A stretch of DNA of 64,000 nucleotides from Bacteroidales bacterium (GTDB taxonomy: Bacteria; Bacteroidota; Bacteroidia; Bacteroidales; P3): NCBI GenBank assembly GCA_017479705.1, contig JAFVCA010000031.1, positions 21,963 to 85,962 on the forward strand. Reading direction: 5' to 3'. Below are positions 17,486-25,716 of the stretch, in pieces. How positions within the stretch are numbered: position 1 is the first letter of the stretch; each line of letters opens with the position of its first letter. Under the pieces are notes generated by a model. That model searched no databases and was not told the origin of the DNA. It saw only the letters and a list, made by a program, of their open reading frames with translations. The position numbers and the translations under genes were made by a program.

Positions 17486-18679
17486 TCATTTCAGCAGACA
17501 GCGTTCCACAATCAGGTCCGCCACCTCGCGCTTGCTCATCAGGGCCGACTTGTAGGCCTCCCCCTCCCTGCTCATGATGGTCACCCTGTTGGTCTCCACG
17601 CCGAAACCTGCGCCCTTGTCGCGCAGTGAGTTCAGCACTATGTAGTCCGCGTTCTTCCGCTCCATCTTGCCCCTTGCGTTCGTCTCCTCGTTGTCCGTTT
17701 CCAGTGCAAAGCCCACCAGCGTCTGCCCTGCCTGTTTCATGGTGCCCAGCGTGGCCAGTATGTCCGGGTTCTGCACCAGCCTCAGCGTCATGCCTTCGTC
17801 GCCCTGTTTCTTCAGTTTGTGGTCCACCGTATGCTCCGGGCGGTAGTCTGCCACTGCGGCCGTCAGGATAGCTCCCACGCAAGTGGGGAACAGCCTCGTA
17901 GCCTCCGCCAGCATCTCGCGGGCGCACTCCACATCGTGGCGGTGTATCCCCGCCGTGGTGGTCACCATTTGCGTGGGTCCCGTCACCAGTTCCACCTCCG
18001 CCCCTTGGGCGGCCAGTGCCTCAGCGACGGCAAATCCCATCTTGCCGGACGAATAATTGCCTATGAACCTGACCGCGTCGATGCGCTCATACGTGGGTCC
18101 CGCCGTCACCAGCACCCTCTTGCCCCACAGTGGCATCTCCTCCTTGGATCTCAGGAGGTGGTTCAATGCCTCTACAATCTCCTCAGGCTCCGCCATGCGG
18201 CCTTTGCCCTCCGTACCGCACGCCAGGGCGCCCGTCCCCGGCTCCACCATCTCAACCCCTGTCGAACGCAGGTAAGCTATGTTGCGTTCCACAGCGGGGC
18301 ATTCCCACATCTGCGTGTTCATTGCGGGGGCCATCAGCAGCGGTTTGCGGCTGAACGCCAGCAGGAGCGTGCTCAGCGCGTCGTCGCCGATGCCCGCGGC
18401 CAGCTTGCCTATCACGTTGGCCGTGGCGGGAGCCACCACCATCGCGTCGCCCCAATCCTTCAGGGATACGTGCTCTGTAGTGTGGTCGTTGCTGGGGGCA
18501 AAGAGGTCGCTATACAACGGGCGGCCGGACACAGTCTCCAGTGTCAACCGCGTGACGAACTCCAGTGCATGAGCCGTGGCCACACACTGCACCTCATGCC
18601 CAGCCTTTACCAGCAACCGCACCAGCTGCGGAACCTTATAGGCTGCTATGCCACCAGTTATGCCTACAATGATTTTCAT
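17486..18679 (-). CDS. coaBC: CoaBC, bifunctional phosphopantothenoylcysteine decarboxylase/synthetase
   Basis: A 397-residue enzyme for two steps of coenzyme A synthesis. The N-terminal flavoprotein (CoaC) has GITGGIAAYKVP, the catalytic His70 region, APAMNTQMW (117-125) and Cys154 in ACGTEGKGRM. The CoaB half has GPTYERIDAVRFIGNYSSGKMG (about 194-215) and the AVADYRPE segment. Length matches the fused family. Its ATG overlaps the rpoZ stop (ATGA), giving translational coupling, and bamD lies upstream; bamD-rpoZ-coaBC is a familiar order in Bacteroidetes. Confidence 0.96.
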   Translation of the reverse strand: MKIIVGITGGIAAYKVPQLVRLLVKAGHEVQCVATAHALEFVTRLTLETVSGRPLYSDLFAPSNDHTTEHVSLKDWGDAMVVAPATANVIGKLAAGIGDDALSTLLLAFSRKPLLMAPAMNTQMWECPAVERNIAYLRSTGVEMVEPGTGALACGTEGKGRMAEPEEIVEALNHLLRSKEEMPLWGKRVLVTAGPTYERIDAVRFIGNYSSGKMGFAVAEALAAQGAEVELVTGPTQMVTTTAGIHRHDVECAREMLAEATRLFPTCVGAILTAAVADYRPEHTVDHKLKKQGDEGMTLRLVQNPDILATLGTMKQAGQTLVGFALETDNEETNARGKMERKNADYIVLNSLRDKGAGFGVETNRVTIMSREGEAYKSALMSKREVADLIVERCLLK

Positions 18680-19056
18680 TCTGCTTGGCTGGCAATCACT
18701 GCCTCCTCCATGGCCTCCATGCGTTGCTGCTCCTTGTCCTCCTTGGCGGGGTTGCGGTAGTACAGCTCGTGGTCCAGATACTCCTCAGTGGCCACTAACG
18801 CAGGTTTGGGCATCTGTTCGAAACGGCGCACCACGTCTATCTGCTCGCGGTTCTCGTAGTATTCGTCTATGCCGTCGTTATTGTTTGCGAACTCCTCAAT
18901 CTTCTTGTGCAGCTCCTTCTTCTCCTCTATGGCAATCTGGTTGGCGCGCTTGGTCAGCACGGCCACCGTCTCATAGATGTTGTCAGTCATTTGGCTGAAC
19001 TCTGCCGTGTTGCGGGTGATTGTTGTGTTCGGAATCTTCTTTTTCTTCTCTTCCAT
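18676..19056 (-). CDS. rpoZ: RNA polymerase omega subunit (Bacteroidetes type)
   Basis: A 126-residue acidic protein. The core DNIYETVAVLTKRANQIAIEEKKELHKKIEEF matches the helical omega/Rpb6 fold that clamps the beta-prime subunit. The C-terminal stretch (ALVATEEYLDHELYYRNPAKED) is typical of the longer Bacteroidetes form. It lies between bamD and coaBC, the expected context, and overlaps coaBC by four bases. No catalytic motif exists in this family; assignment rests on the core helix pattern and neighbourhood. Confidence 0.88.
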   Translation of the reverse strand: MEEKKKKIPNTTITRNTAEFSQMTDNIYETVAVLTKRANQIAIEEKKELHKKIEEFANNNDGIDEYYENREQIDVVRRFEQMPKPALVATEEYLDHELYYRNPAKEDKEQQRMEAMEEAVIASQAE

Positions 19057-19068
19057 GATGTAGATTAT

Positions 19069-19118
19069 TTTGAATGTGTTTGTGAATGCTTGAATGTATG
19101 AATGTTGAATGTGTTAGT
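19069..19118 (-). repeat. ACATTCA-type dispersed repeat between bamD and rpoZ
   Basis: Read on the minus strand the segment is a run of ACATTCA units with small changes. It fills most of the 129-bp bamD-rpoZ gap and belongs to the same family as the tracts at 21855, 25377 and 52376. Confidence 0.6.
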
Positions 19119-19185
19119 GTTTGTATACGCAAATTTTTACTTTTCTGAGTGTGTTAGTTTTATTACCAGCGGCGGTGCGCCGCTT

Positions 19186-19989
19186 TCATTTTTCAAGGCT
19201 TGCAATGGCCGCACGGGCTTTGGTGTAGTAGTTGCGTGCCTTGTCCAATCGGTCGGAGTCCTTGAACAGCGTGGCAAAGCGGTCAAAGTCGTTCACCACC
19301 TGCTGCAACCGCTCACGCATCTTCTCCTGGCGGCTGTTGATGCCATACTCGTAGCCGCTGGCAAGCATGTAGAACATAGCCTCCTCGCGGAAGGGCGAGT
19401 CCGGGTAGTTGTTCAGGAAGGCCTGCAGCGACACGTAGGCCGCATTGTAGTTCTCCGTCAGGTAGTAGCCATAGGCTATGTCGTAGTCCTTGTGCATCAG
19501 CTTGTAGCGCAACTCGTCCAAGCGGGTGTTGATTTCGGGAATATGGACGCTGGTGGGATAGCGGTCCACATACGACTCATACTCGGCAATGGCGTCCTTC
19601 GTCAACTTCTGGTCGAGGAAGTAGTCCGGCGACTCGTTATACTTGCACGTGGCGGACATATAAAGAGCCTCCTCGGCGCGTTCGCTGTAGGGGAAGCGCT
19701 TGTAGAAGTTCTTGAACTGGTAGCCCGCGGAGTAGTAGTCCTTCTCGCCCATCAGGCACATGCCGTAGTACCACGATATGTTCTCGGCGTTTTCCTTGCC
19801 GTGGTAGTGCATAATCAGATTCTCGAATAGCTGGATGGCTTTCGTGTAGTTCTTCTGTTCATAGTATTTAACGGCAGCCGTGTACTGCGCGTCGAAATCA
19901 TGACCCTTCAGTAACTTTTCATAGTTGCTGCAAGAGGCTATAATAAAAGTTGTTAGGGCGATAAACGCTATTTTCAATGCAGTTTTCAT
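19186..19989 (-). CDS. bamD: BamD, outer membrane protein assembly lipoprotein
   Basis: A 267-residue lipoprotein. The signal ends in FIIASC with Cys20 as lipid site. TPR-like helices follow: KYYEQKNYTKAIQLFENLIMHY, MGEKDYYSAGYQFKNFYKRFP and TKDAIAEYESYVDRYPTS. BamD scaffolds BamA and recognises barrel substrates at the outer membrane. ATG at 19989 was chosen because the lipobox spacing is right; a TTG three codons earlier is less likely. The -7 box ends seven bases before the ATG, so the mRNA may lack a leader. The downstream neighbours are rpoZ and coaBC. Confidence 0.92.
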   Translation of the reverse strand: MKTALKIAFIALTTFIIASCSNYEKLLKGHDFDAQYTAAVKYYEQKNYTKAIQLFENLIMHYHGKENAENISWYYGMCLMGEKDYYSAGYQFKNFYKRFPYSERAEEALYMSATCKYNESPDYFLDQKLTKDAIAEYESYVDRYPTSVHIPEINTRLDELRYKLMHKDYDIAYGYYLTENYNAAYVSLQAFLNNYPDSPFREEAMFYMLASGYEYGINSRQEKMRERLQQVVNDFDRFATLFKDSDRLDKARNYYTKARAAIASLEK

Positions 19990-19995
19990 AACTTG

Positions 19996-20003
19996 CAAAG
20001 ATA
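19996..20003 (-). promoter_or_regulatory. -7 element of bamD
   Basis: TATCTTTG on the minus strand, with six bases between its final G and the bamD ATG. Confidence 0.65.
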
Positions 20004-20160
20004 CACTTTTTTTTGCATTTAGCGGCCATTTAATAGATTTTAATCCTTCCGCTCGTCCGCTCGGCGCCCGCCACTCGCCGTGTGGAGGAAGCTTCTGCCT
20101 CCATTCCCCGGTATATGCAGCACCGTTCCCTGCCGCCTCCTTGCTCCATATCGGGAGGTC

Positions 20161-20230
20161 GGTTTTCCCAATCGGAATGGGAGAAGTGTTGGGGAAGTGT
20201 TGAGGAAATGAGGGGCAAGGAGCGAAGGGA
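20161..20230. repeat. dispersed ~70-bp intergenic repeat, copy A
   Basis: Key pieces are TTTTCCCAATCGGAATGGGA, GAAGTGTTGGGGAAGTG, TTGAGGAAATGAGGGGCAAG and GAGCGAAGG. They align in order with copy B at 46627-46700. It sits in the divergent bamD-guaA gap. Confidence 0.6.
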
Positions 20231-20273
20231 GATCGACGAAATCATAAAAAAGCAGTGTAGTTTGTGCGAAAAG

Positions 20274-20304
20274 TTGAATTATCCGATTTTTATTTGTATC
20301 TTTG
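20274..20304 (+). promoter_or_regulatory. promoter of guaA
   Basis: TTG (20274-20276), 20 bp, then TATCTTTG (20297-20304); the ATG follows 23 bp later. Confidence 0.7.
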
Positions 20305-20327
20305 CTCTCTATAAAGTGAATTGAACT

Positions 20328-21854
20328 ATGGATACAATAATTGTCTTAGATTTTGGTTCTCAGTACACTCAGCTTATTGCCCGCAAGATACGCGAACTAA
20401 ATATTTATTGTGAAATACACCCGTTCAACAAGGTTCCGGCCTTGACTGCCGACGTGAAGGGAGTTGTTTTTTCTGGTAGCCCCTACAGCTGCAACGCTGC
20501 CGATGCCCCCGTGCCCGACATGACGGGCATCAAAGGCCGTCTGCCCCTGCTGGCGGTGTGCTACGGCGCTCAGTATCTGGCCAAGTATGGCGGCGGCAAA
20601 GTGCAGCAGTCCAATACGCGAGAGTATGGCCGTGCCAATCTGAATTATATCGACGGCAACAACCCGCTGATGAAGGGTGTGCCCACGGGCAGCCAGGTGT
20701 GGATGAGCCACGGCGACACGATTGAGTGTCTCCCGGACAATTACCACGTGATATGCTCCACCGACAGCGTGAAGAACGCTGGCTATCAGATTGAGGGCGA
20801 GCAGACCTATGCCATCCAGTTCCACCCCGAGGTTCACCACTCGGTTGACGGATTGACGATATTGAAGAATTTTGTGGTGGACATTTGCGGCTGCGCCCAG
20901 TCGTGGACTCCAGAGTCGTTTATCGAAACCACTGTGGCCGAGCTGCGTGCCAAGGTGGGCGGCGACAAAGTGGTGCTGGGTCTCAGCGGCGGCGTGGACT
21001 CCACGGTGGCGGCGGTGCTGCTGAACCGTGCCATCGGCCACCAGCTGCACTGCATCTTTGTTGACAATGGCTTGCTGCGCAAAAACGAGTTTGAGGGTGT
21101 GTTAGAGTCCTACCGCGACATGGGGCTGAATGTGAAGGGCGTGGATGCCAAGGAGCGTTTCTACAGTGTGCTGGCCGGAGTGACCGACCCCGAGAAGAAA
21201 CGCAAGGCGATAGGAAAGACCTTTATTGATGTCTTTGACGCCGAGGCCAAGCAGATAAGCGATGCCAAATGGCTGGGCCAGGGGACTATCTACCCCGATG
21301 TGATTGAGTCCAGCTCGGTGAAAGGCCCGTCGCAGACCATCAAGTCGCACCACAATGTGGGTGGACTGCCGGACTATATGAAGTTGCAGCTTGTCGAGCC
21401 GCTGCGCAGCCTCTTCAAGGACGAGGTGCGGCGCGTGGGCCGGCAGCTGGGCATCAAACAGGAGCTGATTGGGCGCCATCCGTTCCCCGGCCCCGGTCTG
21501 GCCATCCGCATACTGAGCGACGTGACACCGGAGAAGGTACGGCTGCTGCAGGAAGTGGACGACATCTTTGTGCAGGGGCTGCGCGACCACGGTTTGTACG
21601 ACAAGGTGTGGCAGGCGGGCTGCATGCTGCTGCCTGTGCAGTCGGTCGGCGTGATGGGTGATGAGCGCACATACGAGAGTGTCGTGGCTCTGCGGGCGGT
21701 GGAGTCCGTGGACGGCATGACGGCGGACTGGTGCCATCTGCCTTACGACTTCCTGGCAAAGGTCTCCAACGACATTATCAACCGTGTGAAGGGTGTGAAC
21801 CGCGTGGTGTACGACATCAGCTCCAAACCGCCGGCAACCATCGAATGGGAATAA
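20328..21854 (+). CDS. guaA: GuaA, GMP synthase (glutamine-hydrolysing)
   Basis: A 508-residue enzyme converting XMP to GMP. The amidotransferase half has nucleophile Cys78 in [10 protein letters not shown] and the catalytic His-Glu pair in QFHPEVHHS. The ATP pyrophosphatase half begins with [12 protein letters not shown]. The C-terminal dimerisation domain ends in the invariant KPPATIEWE. All parts are intact and length is normal. It is cytoplasmic and stands alone under its own promoter; a dispersed repeat tract begins directly after its stop codon. Confidence 0.98.
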   Translation: MDTIIVLDFGSQYTQLIARKIRELNIYCEIHPFNKVPALTADVKGVVFSGSPYSCNAADAPVPDMTGIKGRLPLLAVCYGAQYLAKYGGGKVQQSNTREYGRANLNYIDGNNPLMKGVPTGSQVWMSHGDTIECLPDNYHVICSTDSVKNAGYQIEGEQTYAIQFHPEVHHSVDGLTILKNFVVDICGCAQSWTPESFIETTVAELRAKVGGDKVVLGLSGGVDSTVAAVLLNRAIGHQLHCIFVDNGLLRKNEFEGVLESYRDMGLNVKGVDAKERFYSVLAGVTDPEKKRKAIGKTFIDVFDAEAKQISDAKWLGQGTIYPDVIESSSVKGPSQTIKSHHNVGGLPDYMKLQLVEPLRSLFKDEVRRVGRQLGIKQELIGRHPFPGPGLAIRILSDVTPEKVRLLQEVDDIFVQGLRDHGLYDKVWQAGCMLLPVQSVGVMGDERTYESVVALRAVESVDGMTADWCHLPYDFLAKVSNDIINRVKGVNRVVYDISSKPPATIEWE

Positions 21855-21991
21855 ACTGAAAAGTGAAAGTTGAAAAGCGACTCAGTGAAATTGAAAATTG
21901 AAAAGGGATAATTGAAACGCGACTCACATATTCACATATTAACGTATTAACACATTCACAAGTACAACGCATTAACGAATTAATACATTCA
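21855..21991 (+). repeat. composite dispersed repeat after guaA
   Basis: Three parts in order: GAAAGTTGAAAAG/GAAATTGAAAATTG units, the core TTGAAACGCGACTCAC, then a run of ACATATTCAC, TTAACACATTCAC and CATTAACGAATTAA units. It begins immediately after the guaA stop and fills the gap to the LysM gene. Related tracts lie at 25377, 50265 and 52376. Confidence 0.7.
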
Positions 21992-22014
21992 TTTTTTCGC
22001 ACACCTCCCAAACC

Positions 22015-23631
22015 ATGAAACAGAAACATCACATCCGTCGGGCAGCAAAGATATTGCAGGGTCTCCTTGTTGTGAGTCTGCTTTTCAATTTTCAATTCTC
22101 AACTTTCAATTCGGCCCGTGCCCAGATGAAGGGCGGCGTGGCCGTAAAGGTGACACGCAAAACCCAGATGATGAATGGCAAGCGCTATTTCATCCATATC
22201 GTTGAGCAAGGCCAGACGGTGTATGCCATTTCGAGGGCATACGGATTGAAGGAGGTGGAGGCTATCACTAAGAAAGATATTCATTTCCTGCAAGTGGGCG
22301 ACACTGTATGGCTGCCCTGCAAGGGGCAGCGTCTGCCAGACGGAACCACGGCACCCCAAGCCACGGATGCCCCGGCGGCAACGCCCCAAGGCACTGCCGC
22401 ACAGCCTGCGTCCAGCGAGGCGCGGGGCCAGCATGCGGCACAGGCTTCGGCTGCCACACAGATCTCCGCAGCAGCGCCGCAAGTGCAGACCGTGTACGGC
22501 CCCGGAGCCGAGGTGCGGCAGCGCGTCAATCCGCAGAGTATTGTGGTGTCGGTGATGATGCCCCTCTACCTCAGCCAGATGGAGAGCATATCGACCTCCA
22601 AGTTCGACGTGGAGCAGCGGGGCAAGACTACCTACAAGAGTTTGGAGTTCATCCAGTTCTACGAAGGTCTGCTGTTGGGGTTGGACCAACTGGAGAAGAT
22701 GGGGTATAACGTGACGCTCAATGTGGTGGACGTGGAGGGGAACAGCGACGAGGTTGTCGAGCAAGCCTTCCGCAGCCACAAGGTGGCGGAGAGCGACCTG
22801 CTGATAGCCATGCTGACCCGCCAGCCTTTTGAGAAGGTGAGCAAACTGGCGCGCGCGGCGAACCTGTTTGTGGTGAATCCGGTGTCGGACCGCGAGGAGA
22901 TTGTAAAGGATAACCCATACGTCTTCAAGTGTATGCCGTCGGTTCAGGCCAAGGCCAAGGCCACGGTGGAGGCTATCCACAATACGTTGCCCACCGCCGA
23001 GGTGTATGTCATACACTCTGGCGCCCGCGCCGAGAAGAGTGCCTTGGCGGCTCTCACCGCCGAGATGGACAAGGTGGAGGGCATGCGCTACAGGCTGGTT
23101 GATTGGGCCAAGGCGCAAAAGCTCACCACGATGCTGAAGAACGACGGGCAGACGGTGGTTGTGAGCCTCTACGACCAGGACAAGGCCAAGAACCGCATCT
23201 ATGCGTCGCAGCTGCTCAACAAGCTCTCTTCAATCAAGAACAATACCCCGTACCTCTTCACCTTTGTGGATTGGACGTCGCTGTATACCGACATTGATTT
23301 TGCGCAGTTGCAGAATCTGAACTACCATACTTTCTATGGCGACTGGCTGATGACGGACGATGTGCAGAGGGCTTTTGTGGAGCGGTTCCGCGAGGAGTTC
23401 AAGACGGAGCCTATCAGCGGCTACGCCGGTATGGCCAATGACATTATATTGTATTTCGTGAGTGGCTTGCACCAGCGGGGCACGGCGTTCTTCGAGTCGC
23501 CGGTGATTCCGCAGCCCAAGGGCATGATATATCCCCTGCGGTTCAGCCACGACCGACAAGATTATGGTTATGAGAACGGTGAGGCCGTCCTGTATCGCAT
23601 GTCGGACTTCCAATTTAAAGCAGTGAAATGA
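22015..23631 (+). CDS. LysM and periplasmic-binding-fold protein
   Basis: A 538-residue exported protein. A long signal peptide ends near residue 38 (ARAQ). A LysM peptidoglycan-binding module lies at about 58-103 (HIVEQGQTVYAISRAYGL, VGDTVWLPC). An Ala/Gln/Thr-rich linker runs to about 165. The rest has the type I periplasmic binding fold seen in branched-chain amino-acid receptors, including VSVMMPLYLSQME, LLLGLDQLEKMGYNVTLNVVDVEG and the closing GMANDIILYF. It probably sits on peptidoglycan; ligand unknown. Its stop overlaps the lpxC start (ATGA). The signal peptide contains FNFQFSTFNS, encoded by a TTTCAATTTTCA tract of the dispersed repeat family. Confidence 0.85.
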   Translation: MKQKHHIRRAAKILQGLLVVSLLFNFQFSTFNSARAQMKGGVAVKVTRKTQMMNGKRYFIHIVEQGQTVYAISRAYGLKEVEAITKKDIHFLQVGDTVWLPCKGQRLPDGTTAPQATDAPAATPQGTAAQPASSEARGQHAAQASAATQISAAAPQVQTVYGPGAEVRQRVNPQSIVVSVMMPLYLSQMESISTSKFDVEQRGKTTYKSLEFIQFYEGLLLGLDQLEKMGYNVTLNVVDVEGNSDEVVEQAFRSHKVAESDLLIAMLTRQPFEKVSKLARAANLFVVNPVSDREEIVKDNPYVFKCMPSVQAKAKATVEAIHNTLPTAEVYVIHSGARAEKSALAALTAEMDKVEGMRYRLVDWAKAQKLTTMLKNDGQTVVVSLYDQDKAKNRIYASQLLNKLSSIKNNTPYLFTFVDWTSLYTDIDFAQLQNLNYHTFYGDWLMTDDVQRAFVERFREEFKTEPISGYAGMANDIILYFVSGLHQRGTAFFESPVIPQPKGMIYPLRFSHDRQDYGYENGEAVLYRMSDFQFKAVK

Positions 23632-24572
23632 GACAAAAAACTATAGGGAAGGAGTTCCGCATGACGGGTATGGGTCTGCACACGGGTCGCACGGTGACCG
23701 TGACAGTGCGCCCTGCACCGCCCGATTTCGGGATTGCCTTCAGGCGCACGGACCGTTTCAGCATCGTCACGCTGAAGGCACTGGCCAAAGAGGTGAGCGA
23801 GACGAAGAGGGGGACAACCTTGGGGTCTGGCCGCCACAGTGTGGCCACGGTGGAGCACTTGATGTCCGCCTTGCATGGCTGCGAGGTGGACAACGCACTG
23901 GTGGAGCTGGACGGTGGCGAGGTGCCTATCCTTGACGGTTCGGCACGTCCGTGGATGATGCAGCTGGCACGTGTGGGCACGCTGGAACAGAACGCCGAAC
24001 GGCGGGAATTTGTGTTTGACGAGAAACTGAGATTTGAATATAAGCACACGGGAAGTGTGTATGAGGTGGAACCGGACGACCGATTTTCGGTGGACTGTGT
24101 GATTGACTTCCCCGGAAGTGTGATTGGGAGGCAGTGTGCGCGGTTAGACGATATGTCCGAGTATGAGAAGGAGATTGCTCCCTGTCGCACATTTGTTTTC
24201 CTGCATGAGATTGAGCCGTTGCTGCACCTGAATCTGATTAAGGGTGGCAGTTTGGACAATGCACTGGTGTTTGTGAACAAGGAACTGGGCTCCCGACAAC
24301 TGAGGCGGTTGGAACGCACGTTCCACAAGGATGCTTCGCAGTTCAGGGTGCATGACGGGGTGCTGAACACGACGGATCCCTATTTCCCCAATGAGCCGAG
24401 CCGCCATAAACTGCTGGATTTCATCGGCGATGTAAGGTTGGTGGGTATGCCGTTGAAAGGGCATTTCAGCATCTACAAGCCCGGCCACAGGGCCAATGTG
24501 GCTTTCGGCATCTACCTGATGGATTATATTAAAACGAGAATTGAAAACAGCTGCGGAGGCTTTCCGCAATAA
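23628..24572 (+). CDS. lpxC: LpxC, UDP-3-O-acyl-GlcNAc deacetylase (no FabZ fusion)
   Basis: A 314-residue zinc amidase catalysing the committed step of lipid A synthesis. Zinc ligands match His77 (ATVEHLMSALHG), His260 and Asp264 (RHKLLDFIGD), and a further active-site His lies in LKGHFSIYKPGH. In most Bacteroidetes this enzyme is fused to a FabZ dehydratase and is about 460 residues; here it stops after the LpxC domain (MDYIKTRIENS), with lpxA 11 bp later. The start overlaps the LysM gene stop. Domain order and active site are intact, so loss of FabZ need not harm activity. Confidence 0.95.
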   Translation: MRQKTIGKEFRMTGMGLHTGRTVTVTVRPAPPDFGIAFRRTDRFSIVTLKALAKEVSETKRGTTLGSGRHSVATVEHLMSALHGCEVDNALVELDGGEVPILDGSARPWMMQLARVGTLEQNAERREFVFDEKLRFEYKHTGSVYEVEPDDRFSVDCVIDFPGSVIGRQCARLDDMSEYEKEIAPCRTFVFLHEIEPLLHLNLIKGGSLDNALVFVNKELGSRQLRRLERTFHKDASQFRVHDGVLNTTDPYFPNEPSRHKLLDFIGDVRLVGMPLKGHFSIYKPGHRANVAFGIYLMDYIKTRIENSCGGFPQ

Positions 24573-24583
24573 ATATAATAGGT

Positions 24584-25366
24584 ATGCAAATGAATGATAT
24601 ACATCCCAATGCAAAGATTGGGAGTAACGTAAAGATAGGAAATTTTACCACGATAGCAGATGATGTGGTGATTGGTGATGGTTGCGACATTGGTCCCAAT
24701 GTGACCATCTACCCCGGAGCACGCATTGGCGCCGGGTGTCGCATCTTCCCTGGCTCCGTTATCTCGGCCATTCCGCAGGACTTGAAGTTCGACGGCGAGT
24801 ACACCACATGTGAGATTGGCGAAGGGAACACCATCCGTGAGTGTTGCACCATCAACCGCGGCACGTCGGCTTCGGGACGCACGGTGGTGGGCAACAATAA
24901 CCTGCTGATGGCTTATGTCCACGTGGCGCATGACTGCGTGGTGGGCAACAACTGCGTGTTTGCCAACAATGCCACTTTGGCGGGCCACATTGTGGTGGGC
25001 GACTATGTGATATTGGGCGGCAAGACGGCCTGCTTGCAGTTTATCCACATTGGGTCGCACGTTATTACGTCGGGAGGGTCGTTGGTGGACAAGGACATTC
25101 CGCCCTTTGTGAAGGCTGCCCGTTACCCTATCTCTTATGCCGGCGTCAACTCATTAGGTCTGCAACGCAGGGGGTTCAGCCGGGAGGAGATCAACAATAT
25201 CACTGACATCTACCGCTTTATTTTCCAGAAGGGCTATTCTATCAGCCATGCCGTGGAGGAAATCAAAGAACGCTACGGCCACACGGACGAGGGGAAGCAG
25301 GTGCTCAGCTTTATCGGGAGTGCCACCACAGGCCTGATGAAGGGATACACCTTTATGAAGAGGTAG
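24584..25366 (+). CDS. lpxA: LpxA, UDP-GlcNAc acyltransferase
   Basis: A 260-residue enzyme performing the first acyl transfer of lipid A synthesis. Left-handed beta-helix hexapeptides fill residues 5-190 (IHPNAKIGSNVKIGNF, VTIYPGARIGAG). The catalytic His116 lies in AYVHVAHDC. The C-terminal helical part has YAGVNSLGLQRRGFSREEI, as in other LpxA proteins. The GGKTACLQFIHIG segment differs slightly from the usual GGxSAVHQF. It forms one unit with lpxC. Confidence 0.95.
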   Translation: MQMNDIHPNAKIGSNVKIGNFTTIADDVVIGDGCDIGPNVTIYPGARIGAGCRIFPGSVISAIPQDLKFDGEYTTCEIGEGNTIRECCTINRGTSASGRTVVGNNNLLMAYVHVAHDCVVGNNCVFANNATLAGHIVVGDYVILGGKTACLQFIHIGSHVITSGGSLVDKDIPPFVKAARYPISYAGVNSLGLQRRGFSREEINNITDIYRFIFQKGYSISHAVEEIKERYGHTDEGKQVLSFIGSATTGLMKGYTFMKR

Positions 25367-25376
25367 GGGACAGCCG

Positions 25377-25449
25377 TTGATAATTGATAATTAATAATTG
25401 ACTTACGAATTAACACATTAACACATTGACGAATTAACACATTCAAAGA
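25377..25449 (+). repeat. dispersed repeat after lpxA
   Basis: TTGATAATTGATAATTAATAATT, then GACTTACGAATTAAC, then ACACATT/GACGAATTAAC units to 25449. Same order of parts as the tract after guaA; it begins 10 bp after the lpxA stop. Confidence 0.65.
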
Positions 25450-25482
25450 TTGAGAAAGTACATTAATTTAATATATAACGTT

Positions 25483-25710
25483 ATGAAGAAGAAACTTTTG
25501 GTGGCCTTTATGGCGATAGCAGTGCTTGCAGTGGTAGGAGCTTGCAAGGAGAAGAATTGCCACTGCACGTCAGTGCGTGCGGGCGAGGTCCCTGCACATA
25601 GTCTGGAGCCATTGGGGAACCACAAGAATTGCTCGGAGCTTGACAGGCAATGGACGGCATCCGACAGTTCGCAAGACATGCTGAAGAAGACTTGCGTAGA
25701 GGCGGAATAG
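25483..25710 (+). CDS. small Cys-containing lipoprotein of unknown function
   Basis: A 75-residue product. MKKKLLVAFMAIAVLAVVGAC is a lipoprotein signal with lipidated Cys21. The mature part has a Cys-His-Cys cluster (KEKNCHCTS) and two later Cys (KNCSEL, KKTCVE), which could pair or bind metal. No family is recognised. A flippase gene begins six bases after the stop, so both may be one transcript. The ATG at 25483 was preferred because it starts the signal peptide directly. Confidence 0.6.
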   Translation: MKKKLLVAFMAIAVLAVVGACKEKNCHCTSVRAGEVPAHSLEPLGNHKNCSELDRQWTASDSSQDMLKKTCVEAE

Positions 25711-25716
25711 CTGAAG

